A stretch of DNA of 64,000 nt from Spongiibacter taiwanensis. GTDB taxonomy: Bacteria; Pseudomonadota; Gammaproteobacteria; Pseudomonadales; Spongiibacteraceae. Both the position numbers and the translations under genes were made by a program. Positions 24,033-34,470 of this stretch are shown here, piece after piece. A model generated the notes under the pieces. It made no database searches. It was given only the letters and a program-made list of their open reading frames with translations, and had not been told where the DNA came from. Each line of letters begins with the position of its first letter. Position 1 is the stretch's first letter. The stretch spans positions 186,001 through 250,000 of the forward strand of contig NZ_CP098455.1 of the NCBI RefSeq assembly GCF_023702635.1, given 5' to 3'.

Positions 24033-24782
24033 ATGAAGGTTCTTGTTGCTGTCAAACGAGTCGTTGACTACAACGTGAAAGTGCGTCCAAAAGCGGACGG
24101 CACCGACGTTGACCTCAATAATGTCAAAATGGCGATCAATCCGTTCTGTGAAATCGCTGTAGAAGAAGCCGTTCGCCTGAAAGAGAAGGGCGTTGCGACT
24201 GAGATCGTTGCTGTTTCAGTCGGCCCTAAAGTTGCCCAGGAGCAACTGCGGACCGCTTTGGCACTGGGTGCTGACCGCGCCATTCTGGTTGAAACCGATG
24301 TTGCTGTTCAGCCGCTGGGTATCGCGAAGCTGCTCAAAGCCATCGTTGAGAAAGAACAGCCCCAGCTGGTTGTTATGGGTAAGCAGGCTATCGACGGTGA
24401 TAACAACCAGACTGGTCAGATGCTTGCCGCATTGACTGGCATGGGTCAGGGCACTTTTGCCTCTGAAGTTGCCGTAGACGGCGACAGTGTCAGCGTGACT
24501 CGTGAAGTGGATGGCGGTTTGCAAACAGTCAAACTGTCACTGCCTGCGGTTGTGACTACTGACCTGCGCTTGAACGAGCCACGCTACGCTTCACTGCCGA
24601 ACATCATGAAAGCGAAGAAAAAGACGCTGGATACGACCTCTCCCGACGAACTGGGTGTGGATGTCACTCCTCGCGTTACCACTCTGAAGGTAGAGCCACC
24701 GGCTGAGCGCAGTGCCGGCATCAAAGTTGCTGACGTTGCTGAACTGGTTGACAAGCTGAAGAACGAGGCGAAGGTAATCTGA
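24033..24782 (+). CDS. etfB: Electron transfer flavoprotein beta subunit
   Basis: Small subunit of the ETF heterodimer, carrying AMP and interacting with the dehydrogenases. The N-terminus [18 protein letters not shown], the [18 protein letters not shown] segment and the recognition-loop region [20 protein letters not shown] are all diagnostic. Length 249 aa is exact. Its stop overlaps the etfA ATG by one base, so the subunits are coupled for stoichiometric production. Confidence 0.96.
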   Translation: MKVLVAVKRVVDYNVKVRPKADGTDVDLNNVKMAINPFCEIAVEEAVRLKEKGVATEIVAVSVGPKVAQEQLRTALALGADRAILVETDVAVQPLGIAKLLKAIVEKEQPQLVVMGKQAIDGDNNQTGQMLAALTGMGQGTFASEVAVDGDSVSVTREVDGGLQTVKLSLPAVVTTDLRLNEPRYASLPNIMKAKKKTLDTTSPDELGVDVTPRVTTLKVEPPAERSAGIKVADVAELVDKLKNEAKVI

Positions 24783-25711
24783 TGAGTATTCTAGTCCTAG
24801 CAGAACACGATAATGCCTCTATCAAGGGCGCAACGCTGAACACCATCACCGCCGCAAAAGCGATCGGTGGCGATATCACCGTACTGGTTGCCGGCGAAGG
24901 CTGCGGCGCTGCTGCAGAAGCTGCCGCTAAAATCGACGGCGTGAGCAAAGTCCTGGTTGCCGACGATGCTGCCTATGGTCATCAACTGGCAGAGAACGTG
25001 AGCCTGTTGGTCGCTGAGCTGGGCAAAGAGTTTGCCTATGTTCTGGCGCCTGCCACAACTAACGGAAAGAACACGATGCCACGCGTCGCTGCATTGCTCG
25101 ACGTAGGCCAGGTGTCTGACATTATCTCTGTAGAGAGCGGCGATACCTTCAAGCGCCCGATCTACGCCGGTAACGTGATTGCAACTGTTCAGAGCAGTGA
25201 CGCGATCAAAGTGATCACCGTGCGGACCACAGCATTTGACGCTGCGGCAGCGGAAGGTGGTTCAGCTGCTGTTGAGTCTGTATCTTCCAGCCACAATGCC
25301 GGTACTTCCAGCTTTGTGAAGGAAGAGATTGCCAAGAGCGACCGCCCTGAGCTGACTGCTGCTGGTATCGTTGTTTCCGGTGGTCGCGGCATGCAGAACG
25401 GTGACAACTTCAGCCTGCTGTACGCGGTGGCCGACAAACTCGGCGCTGCCGTGGGTGCGTCTCGTGCCGCGGTTGATGCTGGCTTCGTTCCCAACGACAT
25501 GCAGGTCGGTCAGACCGGTAAGATCGTTGCACCAGACCTGTATATCGCCGTTGGTATTTCCGGCGCGATCCAGCACTTGGCAGGGATGAAGGACTCCAAA
25601 GTGATTGTTGCTATCAACAAAGATGAGGATGCCCCGATCTTCCAAGTGGCTGACTATGGTCTCGTTGCTGATCTGTTTGAAGTGCTTCCTCAGTTGGAAA
25701 GCGCTATCTAA
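24782..25711 (+). CDS. etfA: Electron transfer flavoprotein alpha subunit
   Basis: FAD-binding large subunit of ETF, which accepts electrons from acyl-CoA dehydrogenases. The C-terminal FAD-domain signature is complete: [31 protein letters not shown] and [17 protein letters not shown]. Length 309 aa is typical. It overlaps etfB by one base and ends at a strong terminator. Confidence 0.96.
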   Translation: MSILVLAEHDNASIKGATLNTITAAKAIGGDITVLVAGEGCGAAAEAAAKIDGVSKVLVADDAAYGHQLAENVSLLVAELGKEFAYVLAPATTNGKNTMPRVAALLDVGQVSDIISVESGDTFKRPIYAGNVIATVQSSDAIKVITVRTTAFDAAAAEGGSAAVESVSSSHNAGTSSFVKEEIAKSDRPELTAAGIVVSGGRGMQNGDNFSLLYAVADKLGAAVGASRAAVDAGFVPNDMQVGQTGKIVAPDLYIAVGISGAIQHLAGMKDSKVIVAINKDEDAPIFQVADYGLVADLFEVLPQLESAI

Positions 25712-25735
25712 GCAGCGACACAGATACCTCTATCA

Positions 25736-25763
25736 AAGCCCGGCAACCGCCGGGCTTTTTTTT
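25736..25763 (+). terminator. Rho-independent terminator after etfA
   Basis: An 8-bp perfect stem AAGCCCGG / CCGGGCTT with a 6-base loop is followed by a run of T residues, 24 bases after the etfA stop. Confidence 0.9.
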
Positions 25764-25871
25764 GTTCCTAAGTTTCGGTGAACCTCCTCAAACGCATTGA
25801 GTTGGGCGGCCGCATGGGGTAAAAGGGAATGATTGTCGTTTCAAAAGCCAGTTGTTATCAGGAGATGTAAA

Positions 25872-26438
25872 GTGAAGCAGTTTGTCTCTTCGTTATTGCT
25901 CAGCCTGGTCGTGATTTCAGGGCAGGCCCTTGAGCTTGACCCGAAAAACTCGACTCTCAATTTTGTCAGCGTCAAAAATGACGCTATTGCCGAGGTGCTT
26001 ACTTTTGACGAGTTGTCCGGCAGCATCAGCGCTGCCGGTGAAGCGCAAATTTCTGTGCCGCTGGCCAGCGTAAATACCGGCATTGAAATTCGCGATGAGC
26101 GCCTGCGCAAATATCTGTTCAACACAGAGGAATTCGCCAAAGCGGTTTATACCGCGCAGTTAGATATGGCAGCGCTGTCGGCGATGGAAGTCGGGCAGCA
26201 GAAAGCAATGACCCTGGCTGGCGAGCTGGCGCTGTCGGGTAAATCCGGCAAGGTTGACTTTGATATCGTCGTTACCAAGACGGCAGAGGGTAGCTACTCT
26301 GCGGTCACCACCGCACCGGGCTTTGTTGATATTCGCAAGTTTGGCTTGATTGACGGCGTGGGTAAACTGCGCAGCCTGGCAGGCCTGAACAGTATCACCC
26401 TGGTCGTGCCGGTGACTTTCTCGGTGGTCTTCAAGTAA
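25872..26438 (+). CDS. YceI-like secreted protein
   Basis: Predicted periplasmic lipocalin-like protein of the YceI family, whose members bind isoprenoid or lipid ligands. Chosen start GTG 25872 follows CAGGAGA and gives a clear signal peptide (VKQFVSSLLLSLVVISGQA) before LELDPKNSTLNFVSVKND. The family-type pattern of a core IEIRDERLRKYLFN segment and a FVDIRKFGLIDGVG end is seen. Length is 188 aa. The frame is open upstream to 25833, but that would bury the signal peptide. It converges on the antiporter gene with only 14 bases between stops. Confidence 0.75.
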   Translation: MKQFVSSLLLSLVVISGQALELDPKNSTLNFVSVKNDAIAEVLTFDELSGSISAAGEAQISVPLASVNTGIEIRDERLRKYLFNTEEFAKAVYTAQLDMAALSAMEVGQQKAMTLAGELALSGKSGKVDFDIVVTKTAEGSYSAVTTAPGFVDIRKFGLIDGVGKLRSLAGLNSITLVVPVTFSVVFK

Positions 26439-26452
26439 CGGTTTGTCTATGC

Positions 26453-27619
26453 CTAATCCCGGCGCAGTTTGTCTGACAGGGCAATCGGCGTCGGGTAGTT
26501 CAGCACGACGATGTAAGACGACACCATAAAACTGACGATAGCAGTCGCTTGAATCAAGTGTGAAACTTCGTCGCTGATTAGCTCCAAACCCACCGCCACA
26601 TAGGCGATCAACAATGAAAATTCGCTGATCTGCCCCATTCGAAAGCCCAAATCCCAGGCCAGTGCTTTGCTGCGCGTCATGGTTTTCATGAGATAGCGAT
26701 ACACCACGGGTTTTCCCGCCAGCATGAGGCCGGCCAGAATCAGGGTCGGCAAGGCAATGCTGGGCAGTAACGCCAGATCAAAGCGCGCCCCCAATGAGAA
26801 GAAAAACAGGATTAGAAAGAAGTCCCGCAGGGGCTTTAAGTTGATGGCAATGTACTGCGAAATAGGGCTGGTCGCTAAGCTGATGCCGGCCAGAAAGGCC
26901 CCCATTTCGGCGGATAAGCCAAGCCAGTGTCCCAGCTCAGCCAAGCCCAGGCACCAGGCGATAGCAACCAGAAAAATGTATTCGTGAAAGCGGTCGAATC
27001 GCTGTAGCAAGGGCAGTAACAAGTACCGCACCGCCAGGATGGCGAACGCCACCATCAGCGGCAAGGCGAGGAGGGTTTTCATGAGTGCCAGTGAAGAGAA
27101 CTCCCCGCTGCTCATACTGAACAAGATCAGCAGCACGAAGATGGCAATCAAGTCCTGTAAGAGCAACAAGCCCACCATCAACTCACCCGTGATGCGGTGA
27201 TGTAACACCGTCGTGGGTAGCAGCTTGATACCAATAATGGTGCTGGAGAACATCATTGCGGCGCCTGCGATCAGGCTTTCACTGACGCTGTAACCAAAGC
27301 CAAAGCAGACCAGAAAGCCTACGGAGGCAAAGATCAGCGAACTCAGCAAGGCGACCACTGTGGTTTTGCGGAGGGTTTTCGCCAGGGAGCTGGGCTGCAT
27401 ATCCAGCCCGAGTAAAAACAGCAAGAACAAGATTCCGATATTGGCGACTTCGGCCAACAAATTCACGTCGGTCACCCAGGCTGCGCCGAAAGGGCCTACC
27501 GCGGCACCCAGAACAATGTAGGCCATCAGCAGAGGCTGGCGGGTGTACAGTGCTATAGACGCCAGTAGGGCCGCGCCGGTGAAAATAATAAAGAAGGAAA
27601 ATGTCAGCGAAGACGCCAT
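26453..27619 (-). CDS. CPA2-family cation:proton antiporter (membrane domain only)
   Basis: Integral membrane monovalent cation:proton antiporter related to KefB/KefC and CvrA-type exchangers. Many hydrophobic segments fill the 388 aa; the motifs LFLLGLDMQPSSL, SSTIIGIKLLP and AEMGAFLAGISLATSP are characteristic of CPA2. The C-terminal TrkA-N/RCK nucleotide-binding domain of KefB/KefC is absent, so it is not gated in that way. The transported ion (K+ or Na+) cannot be read from the sequence. The start at 27619 lies 102 bases downstream of the DUF934 stop, beyond its terminator. Confidence 0.8.
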   Translation of the reverse strand: MASSLTFSFFIIFTGAALLASIALYTRQPLLMAYIVLGAAVGPFGAAWVTDVNLLAEVANIGILFLLFLLGLDMQPSSLAKTLRKTTVVALLSSLIFASVGFLVCFGFGYSVSESLIAGAAMMFSSTIIGIKLLPTTVLHHRITGELMVGLLLLQDLIAIFVLLILFSMSSGEFSSLALMKTLLALPLMVAFAILAVRYLLLPLLQRFDRFHEYIFLVAIAWCLGLAELGHWLGLSAEMGAFLAGISLATSPISQYIAINLKPLRDFFLILFFFSLGARFDLALLPSIALPTLILAGLMLAGKPVVYRYLMKTMTRSKALAWDLGFRMGQISEFSLLIAYVAVGLELISDEVSHLIQATAIVSFMVSSYIVVLNYPTPIALSDKLRRD

Positions 27620-27672
27620 CGGAAACCCTTAAAGTGCCGCTTGATACTTAAAAGGTAGTCGGATTCTGGCCA

Positions 27673-27701
27673 TAAAAAAAGGCCGCGCAGGGCGGCCTTA
27701 A
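27673..27701 (-). terminator. Terminator of the cysI-DUF934 operon
   Basis: On the minus strand, a GGCCGC / GCGGCC stem (27681-27686 / 27692-27697) is extended by A-T pairs and followed by seven U residues. It lies 20 bases after the DUF934 stop. Confidence 0.85.
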
Positions 27702-27720
27702 TCTGGTTTTGCTGGGTGCT

Positions 27721-28200
27721 TCAACGGCGTCTGAACAAGGGGGTGGGCTGGTCAATGCTCGCCTGGTAAACCTCGTCAAAGTCAGCCAGGCTGGCGATGG
27801 CATCTTCCAGCTCGGTGTTCTCCAGTGCAAAGGCGTCGAACCCGCAGCGCTTGAGGAAGAACAGCTGATCGCGCATAAAGTCACCAATTGCGCGCAGCTC
27901 GCCTTTAAAGCCGTGCTGCTCACGCAGCTCCCGCCCGTAGCTGAAGCCTCTGCCGTCGGCAAACTTAGGGAAATCCACTGCAATGAGGGGCAGTAGGGCA
28001 ATGTCATCGCCCAGGAGTTTGGGCGACTCGTCGCTGGCCAGAAAAACACCAACGTCACCCAATGCTTGCAGCTCGGCTTTCTCCGCCTGCCATAGCGCCA
28101 GCGGCACAATGACTTTACCTTGGTCCGGGAGCGATTCGGTATCGCGCCAAACTTGCCAATCGTCCTGAACCACGCCGTTGTTTTTGATGATATTAGGCAT
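27721..28200 (-). CDS. DUF934 family protein, sulfite-reductase partner
   Basis: Conserved 159 aa protein that accompanies CysI in many proteobacteria lacking a CysJ gene alongside. The start at 28200 gives MPNIIKNNGVVQDDW; an upstream in-frame region is open but lies inside cysI. Segments such as WQVWRDTE, PLIAVDFPKFADGRGFSYGRELR and the terminal half around FFLKRCGFDAFALE are typical of DUF934. It overlaps the cysI stop by 8 bases and is followed by a terminator. Its exact role is unknown; supply of electrons or assembly help to CysI is inferred from linkage only. Confidence 0.85.
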   Translation of the reverse strand: MPNIIKNNGVVQDDWQVWRDTESLPDQGKVIVPLALWQAEKAELQALGDVGVFLASDESPKLLGDDIALLPLIAVDFPKFADGRGFSYGRELREQHGFKGELRAIGDFMRDQLFFLKRCGFDAFALENTELEDAIASLADFDEVYQASIDQPTPLFRRR

Positions 28201-29836
28201 ATACGCGCTCCTTGAAGGGGTCCAGTCCAACCCGGGTGAAGGTATCGACGAAATCCTCCTCTGGTTGGCGCAGGTCGACATAGGCGCCAAGGATCTTCTC
28301 AATCACGTCGGGAATTTCCTCCTGGGCAAAGGAGGGGCCAAGAATTTTTCCGATGCTGGCATCGAGTCCCTGACTGCCGCCGAGAGAGATCTGGTAAAAC
28401 TCCTGACCTTTCTTGTCCACGCCAAGAATGCCGATATTGCCGATATGGTGGTGACCACAGGCGTTCATGCAGCCTGAAATATTCAGGTCGATTGGACCCA
28501 GATCGTAGAGGTAGTCCAGGTCATCAAAGCGACGCTGAATTGCCTCCGCCACCGGAATGGATTTGGCGTTGGCCAGGGAGCAGAAATCGCCGCCGGGGCA
28601 GCAGATCATGTCGTTCATCGTGCCCACTGTCGGGCTGGCCAGGTCAAGATCAGTGAGGGTGCGCCACAGGGTCAACAAATCGGTTTGCTTCACATCGGGC
28701 AAAACCAGATTTTGCTGGTGGGTGGTACGCAGCTCACCAAAGCCAAATTGATCAGCCAGGTCGGCCACCGACTCCATCTGTTCGGCGGTAATGTCCCCGG
28801 GCGCGATGCCAATCGGCTTGAGGGACAGGGTGACAATCCGGTAGCCCGGCTGTTGGTGGGCATGGGTATTCTGCTTGAGCCAGCGGGCAAACTCCGCGCT
28901 TTCCAGAGCCATCGCCTGCAGGTCCTGGTCGTCGAGTGCGGCGTAGTCTGGACGGGTAAAGAAGCCCTTTGCGCGATCGATTTCAGCGTCTGTCAGGGTG
29001 AGTTGGCCATCACGCAGGTAGGCCCATTCGGCTTCAACCTTTTCCTTGAAGGCTTCCGGTCCCAACGCCTTAACCAAAATTTTGATCCGTGCCTTGAACT
29101 TGTTATCCCGGCGACCAAGCTGGTTATAAACGCGCAGAATGGCTTCGAGATAGCTCAGCAGGTGTTGTGGCTCCAGTGCCTCGTGAATCACGCTGCCGAT
29201 CACGGGGGTCCGGCCCAGACCGCCACCAACAATCACTTTAAAGCGGGTTTCGCCGGCAGCGGTTTTAACGATTTGCAGGCCGATATCGTGCACCATCACG
29301 GCCGCGCGATCTGCCTTCGAACCGCATACGGCAATTTTAAATTTCCGTGGCAAGAAGGCGAACTCGGGGTGAAAGGTCGACCATTGGCGAATAATCTCGC
29401 AGTAGGGACGGGCATCTTCCACTTCATCGGCCGCAACACCAGAGAACTGGTCGGCAGTAACATTGCGGATGCAGTTGCCGCTGGTCTGTACGGCGTGCAT
29501 TTCCACAGTGGCCAGCTCAGCCAGAATGTCCGGCACCTCTTCCAGCTTGGGCCAGTTGAGCTGAATGTTCTGGCGCGTGCTGATATGGCCGTAGCCTTTA
29601 TCGTAATCACGGCTGATTTGGGCAAGCTTGCGCAGCTGGCGGCTGCTCAATGTGCCATAAGGAATGGCGATCCGCATCATTGGTGCCAGACGCTGGACAT
29701 ACAATCCGTTCTGCAGGCGCAGTGGCAGAAACTGTTCATCAGTGATTTTGCCATCCAGATAACGCTGGGTTTGATCGCGAAACTGGTTCACCCGCTGATT
29801 GATAATCGCGCGGTCGTAATCGTCGTAAACGTACAT
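28193..29836 (-). CDS. cysI: Sulfite reductase hemoprotein (NADPH-independent CysI type)
   Basis: Siroheme/4Fe-4S enzyme that reduces sulfite to sulfide for cysteine synthesis. Two ferredoxin-like half domains are visible (GYGHISTRQNIQLNWP; and FGFGELRTTHQQNLVLPD). The cluster ligands are in CCPGGDFC and ISGCMNACGHHHIGNIG. Start 29836 (MYVYDDYDRAIIN) follows AAGG at good distance and gives 547 aa; an upstream alternative at 29902 is open. No cysJ flavoprotein is adjacent; the reductant is unknown. Nitrite reductase NirB/NirA families share the motifs, but the DUF934 partner favours assimilatory sulfite reduction. Confidence 0.9.
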   Translation of the reverse strand: MYVYDDYDRAIINQRVNQFRDQTQRYLDGKITDEQFLPLRLQNGLYVQRLAPMMRIAIPYGTLSSRQLRKLAQISRDYDKGYGHISTRQNIQLNWPKLEEVPDILAELATVEMHAVQTSGNCIRNVTADQFSGVAADEVEDARPYCEIIRQWSTFHPEFAFLPRKFKIAVCGSKADRAAVMVHDIGLQIVKTAAGETRFKVIVGGGLGRTPVIGSVIHEALEPQHLLSYLEAILRVYNQLGRRDNKFKARIKILVKALGPEAFKEKVEAEWAYLRDGQLTLTDAEIDRAKGFFTRPDYAALDDQDLQAMALESAEFARWLKQNTHAHQQPGYRIVTLSLKPIGIAPGDITAEQMESVADLADQFGFGELRTTHQQNLVLPDVKQTDLLTLWRTLTDLDLASPTVGTMNDMICCPGGDFCSLANAKSIPVAEAIQRRFDDLDYLYDLGPIDLNISGCMNACGHHHIGNIGILGVDKKGQEFYQISLGGSQGLDASIGKILGPSFAQEEIPDVIEKILGAYVDLRQPEEDFVDTFTRVGLDPFKERVYA

Positions 29837-29999
29837 AATTACCTTGTCTTGGAGTCTGAATAGGGCCGTCTGCAACGCCGGGTCGGCGGCGACTGGATAC
29901 ACCTACATAGCAGGGCGGCGCAATGGTAAATCTGGGTTAGGTTGAGTGCCAACGCTTTTTGCTGATATGGGATAACTGTTGAGCCGATAAACTGCCGGG

Positions 30000-30230
30000 C
30001 TAATTTTGACTGAGCACCAGGCGAACCACCGACGTGACGGTGATAATAAACACGATGACAAACAGTATCGCAGCAATCACGTAGTTTCGAAATTTGCCGT
30101 GCTGAAAGTCCCGCTCACGGTTCTTGCGACTTTGCACGCCGAACGCCGCAGACAATACGCTGCCAATCACCGCAAGGGGCCCCGGCGTATTGTTGCTGGT
30201 CTTGTCGTCCTGGTCTTGATGCTGAGCCAC
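30000..30230 (-). CDS. DUF2970 small membrane protein
   Basis: Protein of 76 aa with a polar N-terminus, the DUF2970 core (GSVLSAAFGVQSRKNRERDF, then H-GKFRNY) and one C-terminal membrane helix (about 50-72). The ATG at 30230 is followed directly by a Gln/Asp-rich stretch. It stands alone between cysI and the small ORF upstream of the metH terminator. Function unknown; members are typically small inner-membrane proteins of proteobacteria. Confidence 0.78.
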   Translation of the reverse strand: MAQHQDQDDKTSNNTPGPLAVIGSVLSAAFGVQSRKNRERDFQHGKFRNYVIAAILFVIVFIITVTSVVRLVLSQN

Positions 30231-30405
30231 CTTTTACCTCGTTGTCGCAGTTGATGGAGGCTATTTTAAGGCGGTGAACCGGCCGGGAAAAGTGACGAAT
30301 ATGAATAAGCGATAGCGATGCGGTCGATATGCTTAAGTTGTCTGAAAATTTCTTGCTATAATCGGTCATCGATTTATAGCCCTACTGCCACTGCCGAGGT
30401 TACCC

Positions 30406-30525
30406 ATGAGCGACAAAGACCAAGAAACCCGCGAAGATAACACTGCTGACGCCATCGCCGCCATTGCCATTCTGAGCTTGGTTGTGGCCACGGTAGTGTA
30501 CTGGCTCTACCATATGCCAAAGTAA
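30406..30525 (+). CDS. 39-residue single-pass membrane protein
   Basis: A short open frame encodes an acidic N-terminus (MSDKDQETREDNTAD) followed by one strongly hydrophobic helix (about residues 16-35, DAIAAIAILSLVVATVVYWL) and a short HMPK tail. The ATG at 30406 follows GAGG at 30396-30399. The composition (charged head, clean transmembrane segment) and the terminator immediately after support a real gene rather than chance. I do not recognise the family. It converges on metH. Confidence 0.65.
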   Translation: MSDKDQETREDNTADAIAAIAILSLVVATVVYWLYHMPK

Positions 30526-30546
30526 GACCCAGTATTACTGATCTAA

Positions 30547-30576
30547 AGAAAAAGGCCGCAAATGCGGCCTTTTTTG
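30547..30576. terminator. Bidirectional terminator between the small membrane gene and metH
   Basis: AAAAAGGCCGC and GCGGCCTTTTTT form a hairpin flanked by A and T tracts on opposite sides, so it can act on both strands. It lies between two convergent genes, 22 bases after the small ORF and 43 bases after the metH stop in the minus direction. Confidence 0.88.
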
Positions 30577-30618
30577 TGGCAGCCCCATTCGACAAAGGGC
30601 CGCCTTTGACTGGAACCC

Positions 30619-33600
30619 TCAGGGATCGTAATCCAGATTGGGTGACAGCCATTTCTCCATTGCCTTGAGCTCCATGCCCTTACGCTTGGCAATATCTGCG
30701 ACCTGCTCCTTGTTGATTTTACCCACGGCAAAATACCTCGCCTGAGGGTGCGAATAGTAAAATCCGCTCACCGATGCCGCCGGAAACATGGCCAGATGCT
30801 CGGTCAGGCTGATCCCGGTGCGAGCACTGGCATCAAGCAGCTTGAACAGGGTTTCCTTTTCGGTGTGGTCTGGGCAGGCAGGGTAGCCCGGCGCAGGGCG
30901 AATGCCCCGGTAGGCTTCCTTGATCAGCTCCTCGTTACTGAGTTGCTCGTCCGGCGCATAGGCCCAGAATTCGGTCCGCACGCGCTTGTGCAAATGCTCG
31001 GCAAAGGACTCGGCCAGTCGGTCTGCCAGGGCCTTGACCATAATCGAATTGTAATCGTCACCCTTGGCCTCGTAGGCTTTTGCCAGTTCCTCCGCGCCAA
31101 TCCCCGTGGTAACGGCAAAGCCACCCACATAGTCTTTCACACCAAGCCCTTCGGGGGCGATGTAATCCGCCAGGCTCATTTGCGGTTTATCATCGGGTTT
31201 AACGGCCTGTTGCCTAAGGTGGTGCAGGGTGGCCAGGGTATGACCATCCTCGGGATCCATCACCGCCACATCGTCGCTGCCAACTCGCTGTGCGGGCCAA
31301 AAACCGATGACGCCTTTCGCCTTGAGGCTGCCGTTGGCGATGATCTCATCGAGCATTTTTTGTGCGTCGTTAAACAGGTTGGTGGCCGCTTCACCCACAG
31401 TATCGTCGCTGAGAATGCGAGGGTACTTGCCCGCCAAGCCCCAGGAGATGAAAAAGGGCGTCCAGTCGATCGTTTCCCGCAGGGTTTCCAGCGGGTAATC
31501 GATAAATTCGCGCAGGCCGAGGAAGGCTGGCTCCGGTGGGGTATAGCTCGCCCAGTCGGTGGTGAACGCCCGTTTGCAGGCGTCCTCGTAACCGAGCAGG
31601 CGCGTTTTGCCCTGGCGACCAGCCCGGCGCGCGCGAACCCGTTCGTAGTCCTCTCGCTGCTCCTGAACAAACGCCGCCTTGAGGTCCTTGCTGATCAGCT
31701 GACTGGCAACCGACACACTGCGTGATGCGTCCGGTACATACACGGTGCCGTCGTTCTGATACTTGGGCTCGATTTTTACCGCCGTGTGCGCTTTAGAGGT
31801 GGTGGCGCCACCAATCATCAATGGCACCGACAACCCCAGTCGCTGCATTTCGCTGGCCACGTGGACCATTTCATCCAGTGACGGCGTAATCAGTCCGCTC
31901 AGGCCAATAATATCAACGTTTTCCTGTTTGGCGGTTTCGAGGATTTTTTCGCAGGGCACCATTACCCCAAGGTCGATTACCTCAAAGTTATTGCACTGCA
32001 GCACGACGCCGACAATGTTCTTGCCAATATCGTGAACGTCGCCTTTCACGGTAGCCATCAGTACTTTGCCGTTGGCCTTGGCACCCACTTCCTTGCCCGC
32101 TTCTATAAAGGGGTTGAGGTAGGCCACCGCCTGTTTCATTACCCGCGCCGACTTGACGACCTGAGGGAGGAACATCTTGCCGTCGCCGAACAGGTCGCCA
32201 ACCACATTCATGCCGTCCATCAACGCACCCTCGATAACATCAATGGGCTTGGCCGCTTGCAGGCGTGCTTCCTCGGTATCCTCTTCAATGTAATCGGCAA
32301 TCCCTTTTACCAGGGCATGCTCGATGCGTTTTTCTACCGGTAATTCCCGCCAGCTGAGATCTTCTTTGGCAGGGCCGGCGGTGCCATCGCCTTTGAACTG
32401 GTCGGCGATCTCGAGCAGGCGCTCCGTGGCATCATCCCGGCGGTTGAGAATCACGTCCTCCACCCGCTCGCGCAGCAGCTCGGGTAGATCATCGTAAATT
32501 GCTAACTGGCCGGCGTTGACGATACCCATATCCATGCCGGCTTTGATTGCGTGGTAAAGAAATACCGAGTGAATCGCTTCCCGAACCGGGTTATTGCCCC
32601 GGAAAGAAAACGACACGTTAGAGACCCCGCCGGAGATCAGCGCGTGGGGCAGGGCTTGACGAATAAAGGCGGTGGCTTCAATGAAGTCCACGGCATAGTT
32701 GTTGTGTTCTTCGATCCCAGTGGCCACCGCAAAGATGTTCGGGTCGAAGATAATGTCCTGGGGCGGAAAGCCGATTTCATTTACCAGAATGTCGTAGGAC
32801 CGCTGACAGATATCTTTGCGCCGTTGGAGATTATCGGCTTGGCCGGCCTCGTCGAAGGCCATCACTACCACCGCTGCACCGTATTTCAGACACTGCCGCG
32901 CGTGGGCGCGGAACTCTTCCTCGCCTTCCTTTAAGGAGATCGAGTTAACGATTGGCTTGCCCTGAATGCACTTCAAGCCCGCTTCGATAACCGCCCATTT
33001 GGACGAATCCACCATGATCGGCACCCGGGAGATATCGGGCTCAGAGGCGATCAGATTGAGAAAGGTCACCATGGCCTTCTCGGCATCGAGCATGCCTTCA
33101 TCCATGTTGATGTCGATGATCTGGGCGCCGTTTTCCACCTGCTGCCGAGCCACCGACAACGCTGCGTCAAAGTCATTTTCCAGAATCAAACGCTTGAACA
33201 CGGCGGATCCCGTCACGTTGCAGCGCTCGCCGACATTGACAAACAGGGTCTCGGGGCCGATTTCGAAGGGCTCGAGCCCGGCCAAGCGGCATTTGGGCGC
33301 ATGCTGGGGCAGGGGGCGCGGCGCGGCGCCGTCAACGGCTTTTGCGATGGCCTCGATGTGGGCGGGTGTGGTACCGCAACAGCCGCCGATCAGGTTGAGG
33401 TAGCCGCGCTGGGCAAAGTCGCGCAGCTCGTCGTGCATGTCCTCGGGGGTTTCATCGTATTCGCCAAACTCGTTGGGGAGACCAGCATTGAAGTGGCCGC
33501 TGAAGTAGCAGTCAGCTGCATCAGCCAGTTCCTCAACAAATGGCCGTATCTCACTGAATCTTCTACCACAATTACTGCCGACGATAAGGGGTTTTGCGTG

Positions 33601-34317
33601 GGCAATGGAGTTCCAGAATGCCTTGGGTGTCTGCCCCGACAGGGTGCGGCCACTGACGTCTGGAAAGGTCACCGAGACCATAATTGGCAGCTCAATACCG
33701 GTGTCCTCAAAGTACTGCAGCACCGCAAAGACCGCAGCCTTGGCGTTGAGACTGTCAAATACCGTTTCGATCAAAATAATATCGCTGCCGCCGTTGACCA
33801 GGCCGCGGGTCGACGCATAGTAATCGGCAACGAGCTGATCGTAGGTGATATTGCGGGCGCCCGGATCATTGACATCGGGGGAGATGGACGCAGTACGGGG
33901 TGTCGGGCCGAGAATGCCTGCCACAAAGCGTGGTTTGGCAGGGTTGCGGGCGGTTTCGGCATCGGCCACTTCCCGGGCCAGTCGCACACCCGCTTCGCTC
34001 AGCTCTTCGGCGATGTCGCCGAGTTCGTAATCCTGCTGGGAGATAGCCGTGGCGTTGAAGGTATTGGCGCCGATCAGATCGGCGCCCGCATCGAGGTAGG
34101 CCTGGTGGATTTCCCGCACCACTTGCGGCTGGGTCAGGGTCAACAGGTCGTTGTTGCCTTTCAGGTCGCGGTGATAATCCGCGAAACGCTCACCGCGATA
34201 ATCCGCTTCGGAGAGTTTGTAGCTCTGCAGCATGCTGCCCATCGCCCCGTCGATGATTAAAATTCGTTCTTTGAGGGCATTAAGCAGCAATTCGCTACGA
34301 TTGATCGCGTCGGTCAT
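30619..34317 (-). CDS. metH: Cobalamin-dependent methionine synthase
   Basis: Transfers a methyl group from methyltetrahydrofolate through cobalamin to homocysteine. Start 34317 ([11 protein letters not shown]) follows CCAGGA and yields 1232 aa, the full-length form. Order of modules: homocysteine domain with zinc ligands C250 and C313-C314 (GGCCGTTP); pterin domain ([21 protein letters not shown]); B12 cap and binding domain with the lower-ligand His in [11 protein letters not shown]; and C-terminal activation domain with [12 protein letters not shown] for S-adenosylmethionine. No cobalamin or SAH riboswitch is evident in the short leader. It diverges from nfuA. Confidence 0.96.
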   Translation of the reverse strand: MTDAINRSELLLNALKERILIIDGAMGSMLQSYKLSEADYRGERFADYHRDLKGNNDLLTLTQPQVVREIHQAYLDAGADLIGANTFNATAISQQDYELGDIAEELSEAGVRLAREVADAETARNPAKPRFVAGILGPTPRTASISPDVNDPGARNITYDQLVADYYASTRGLVNGGSDIILIETVFDSLNAKAAVFAVLQYFEDTGIELPIMVSVTFPDVSGRTLSGQTPKAFWNSIAHAKPLIVGSNCGRRFSEIRPFVEELADAADCYFSGHFNAGLPNEFGEYDETPEDMHDELRDFAQRGYLNLIGGCCGTTPAHIEAIAKAVDGAAPRPLPQHAPKCRLAGLEPFEIGPETLFVNVGERCNVTGSAVFKRLILENDFDAALSVARQQVENGAQIIDINMDEGMLDAEKAMVTFLNLIASEPDISRVPIMVDSSKWAVIEAGLKCIQGKPIVNSISLKEGEEEFRAHARQCLKYGAAVVVMAFDEAGQADNLQRRKDICQRSYDILVNEIGFPPQDIIFDPNIFAVATGIEEHNNYAVDFIEATAFIRQALPHALISGGVSNVSFSFRGNNPVREAIHSVFLYHAIKAGMDMGIVNAGQLAIYDDLPELLRERVEDVILNRRDDATERLLEIADQFKGDGTAGPAKEDLSWRELPVEKRIEHALVKGIADYIEEDTEEARLQAAKPIDVIEGALMDGMNVVGDLFGDGKMFLPQVVKSARVMKQAVAYLNPFIEAGKEVGAKANGKVLMATVKGDVHDIGKNIVGVVLQCNNFEVIDLGVMVPCEKILETAKQENVDIIGLSGLITPSLDEMVHVASEMQRLGLSVPLMIGGATTSKAHTAVKIEPKYQNDGTVYVPDASRSVSVASQLISKDLKAAFVQEQREDYERVRARRAGRQGKTRLLGYEDACKRAFTTDWASYTPPEPAFLGLREFIDYPLETLRETIDWTPFFISWGLAGKYPRILSDDTVGEAATNLFNDAQKMLDEIIANGSLKAKGVIGFWPAQRVGSDDVAVMDPEDGHTLATLHHLRQQAVKPDDKPQMSLADYIAPEGLGVKDYVGGFAVTTGIGAEELAKAYEAKGDDYNSIMVKALADRLAESFAEHLHKRVRTEFWAYAPDEQLSNEELIKEAYRGIRPAPGYPACPDHTEKETLFKLLDASARTGISLTEHLAMFPAASVSGFYYSHPQARYFAVGKINKEQVADIAKRKGMELKAMEKWLSPNLDYDP

Positions 34318-34470
34318 GAATATCCTGGTGAAACTGGCAAATGGTAAGACAATGCAAAGGTTTGCGGGCTGTGGCGGCAATCGCCTTCGTGGTAAACTGC
34401 GCAATTCTAGCAGATACTCCCGCGTCCATTGAAATTGTTTGCGAAAACAGCGGGATATGAAGAGGTGTAT

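Noticed and set aside
28685-29863. Long + strand frame opposite cysI
   Set aside because: It is the antisense shadow of a conserved gene, with no recognisable domain.
33301-34260. Long + strand frame opposite the 5' half of metH
   Set aside because: Antisense shadow of MetH with no motif or ribosome binding site.
34318-34470. Cobalamin or SAH riboswitch before metH
   Set aside because: The leader is short and I could not find the conserved core sequences of either class.
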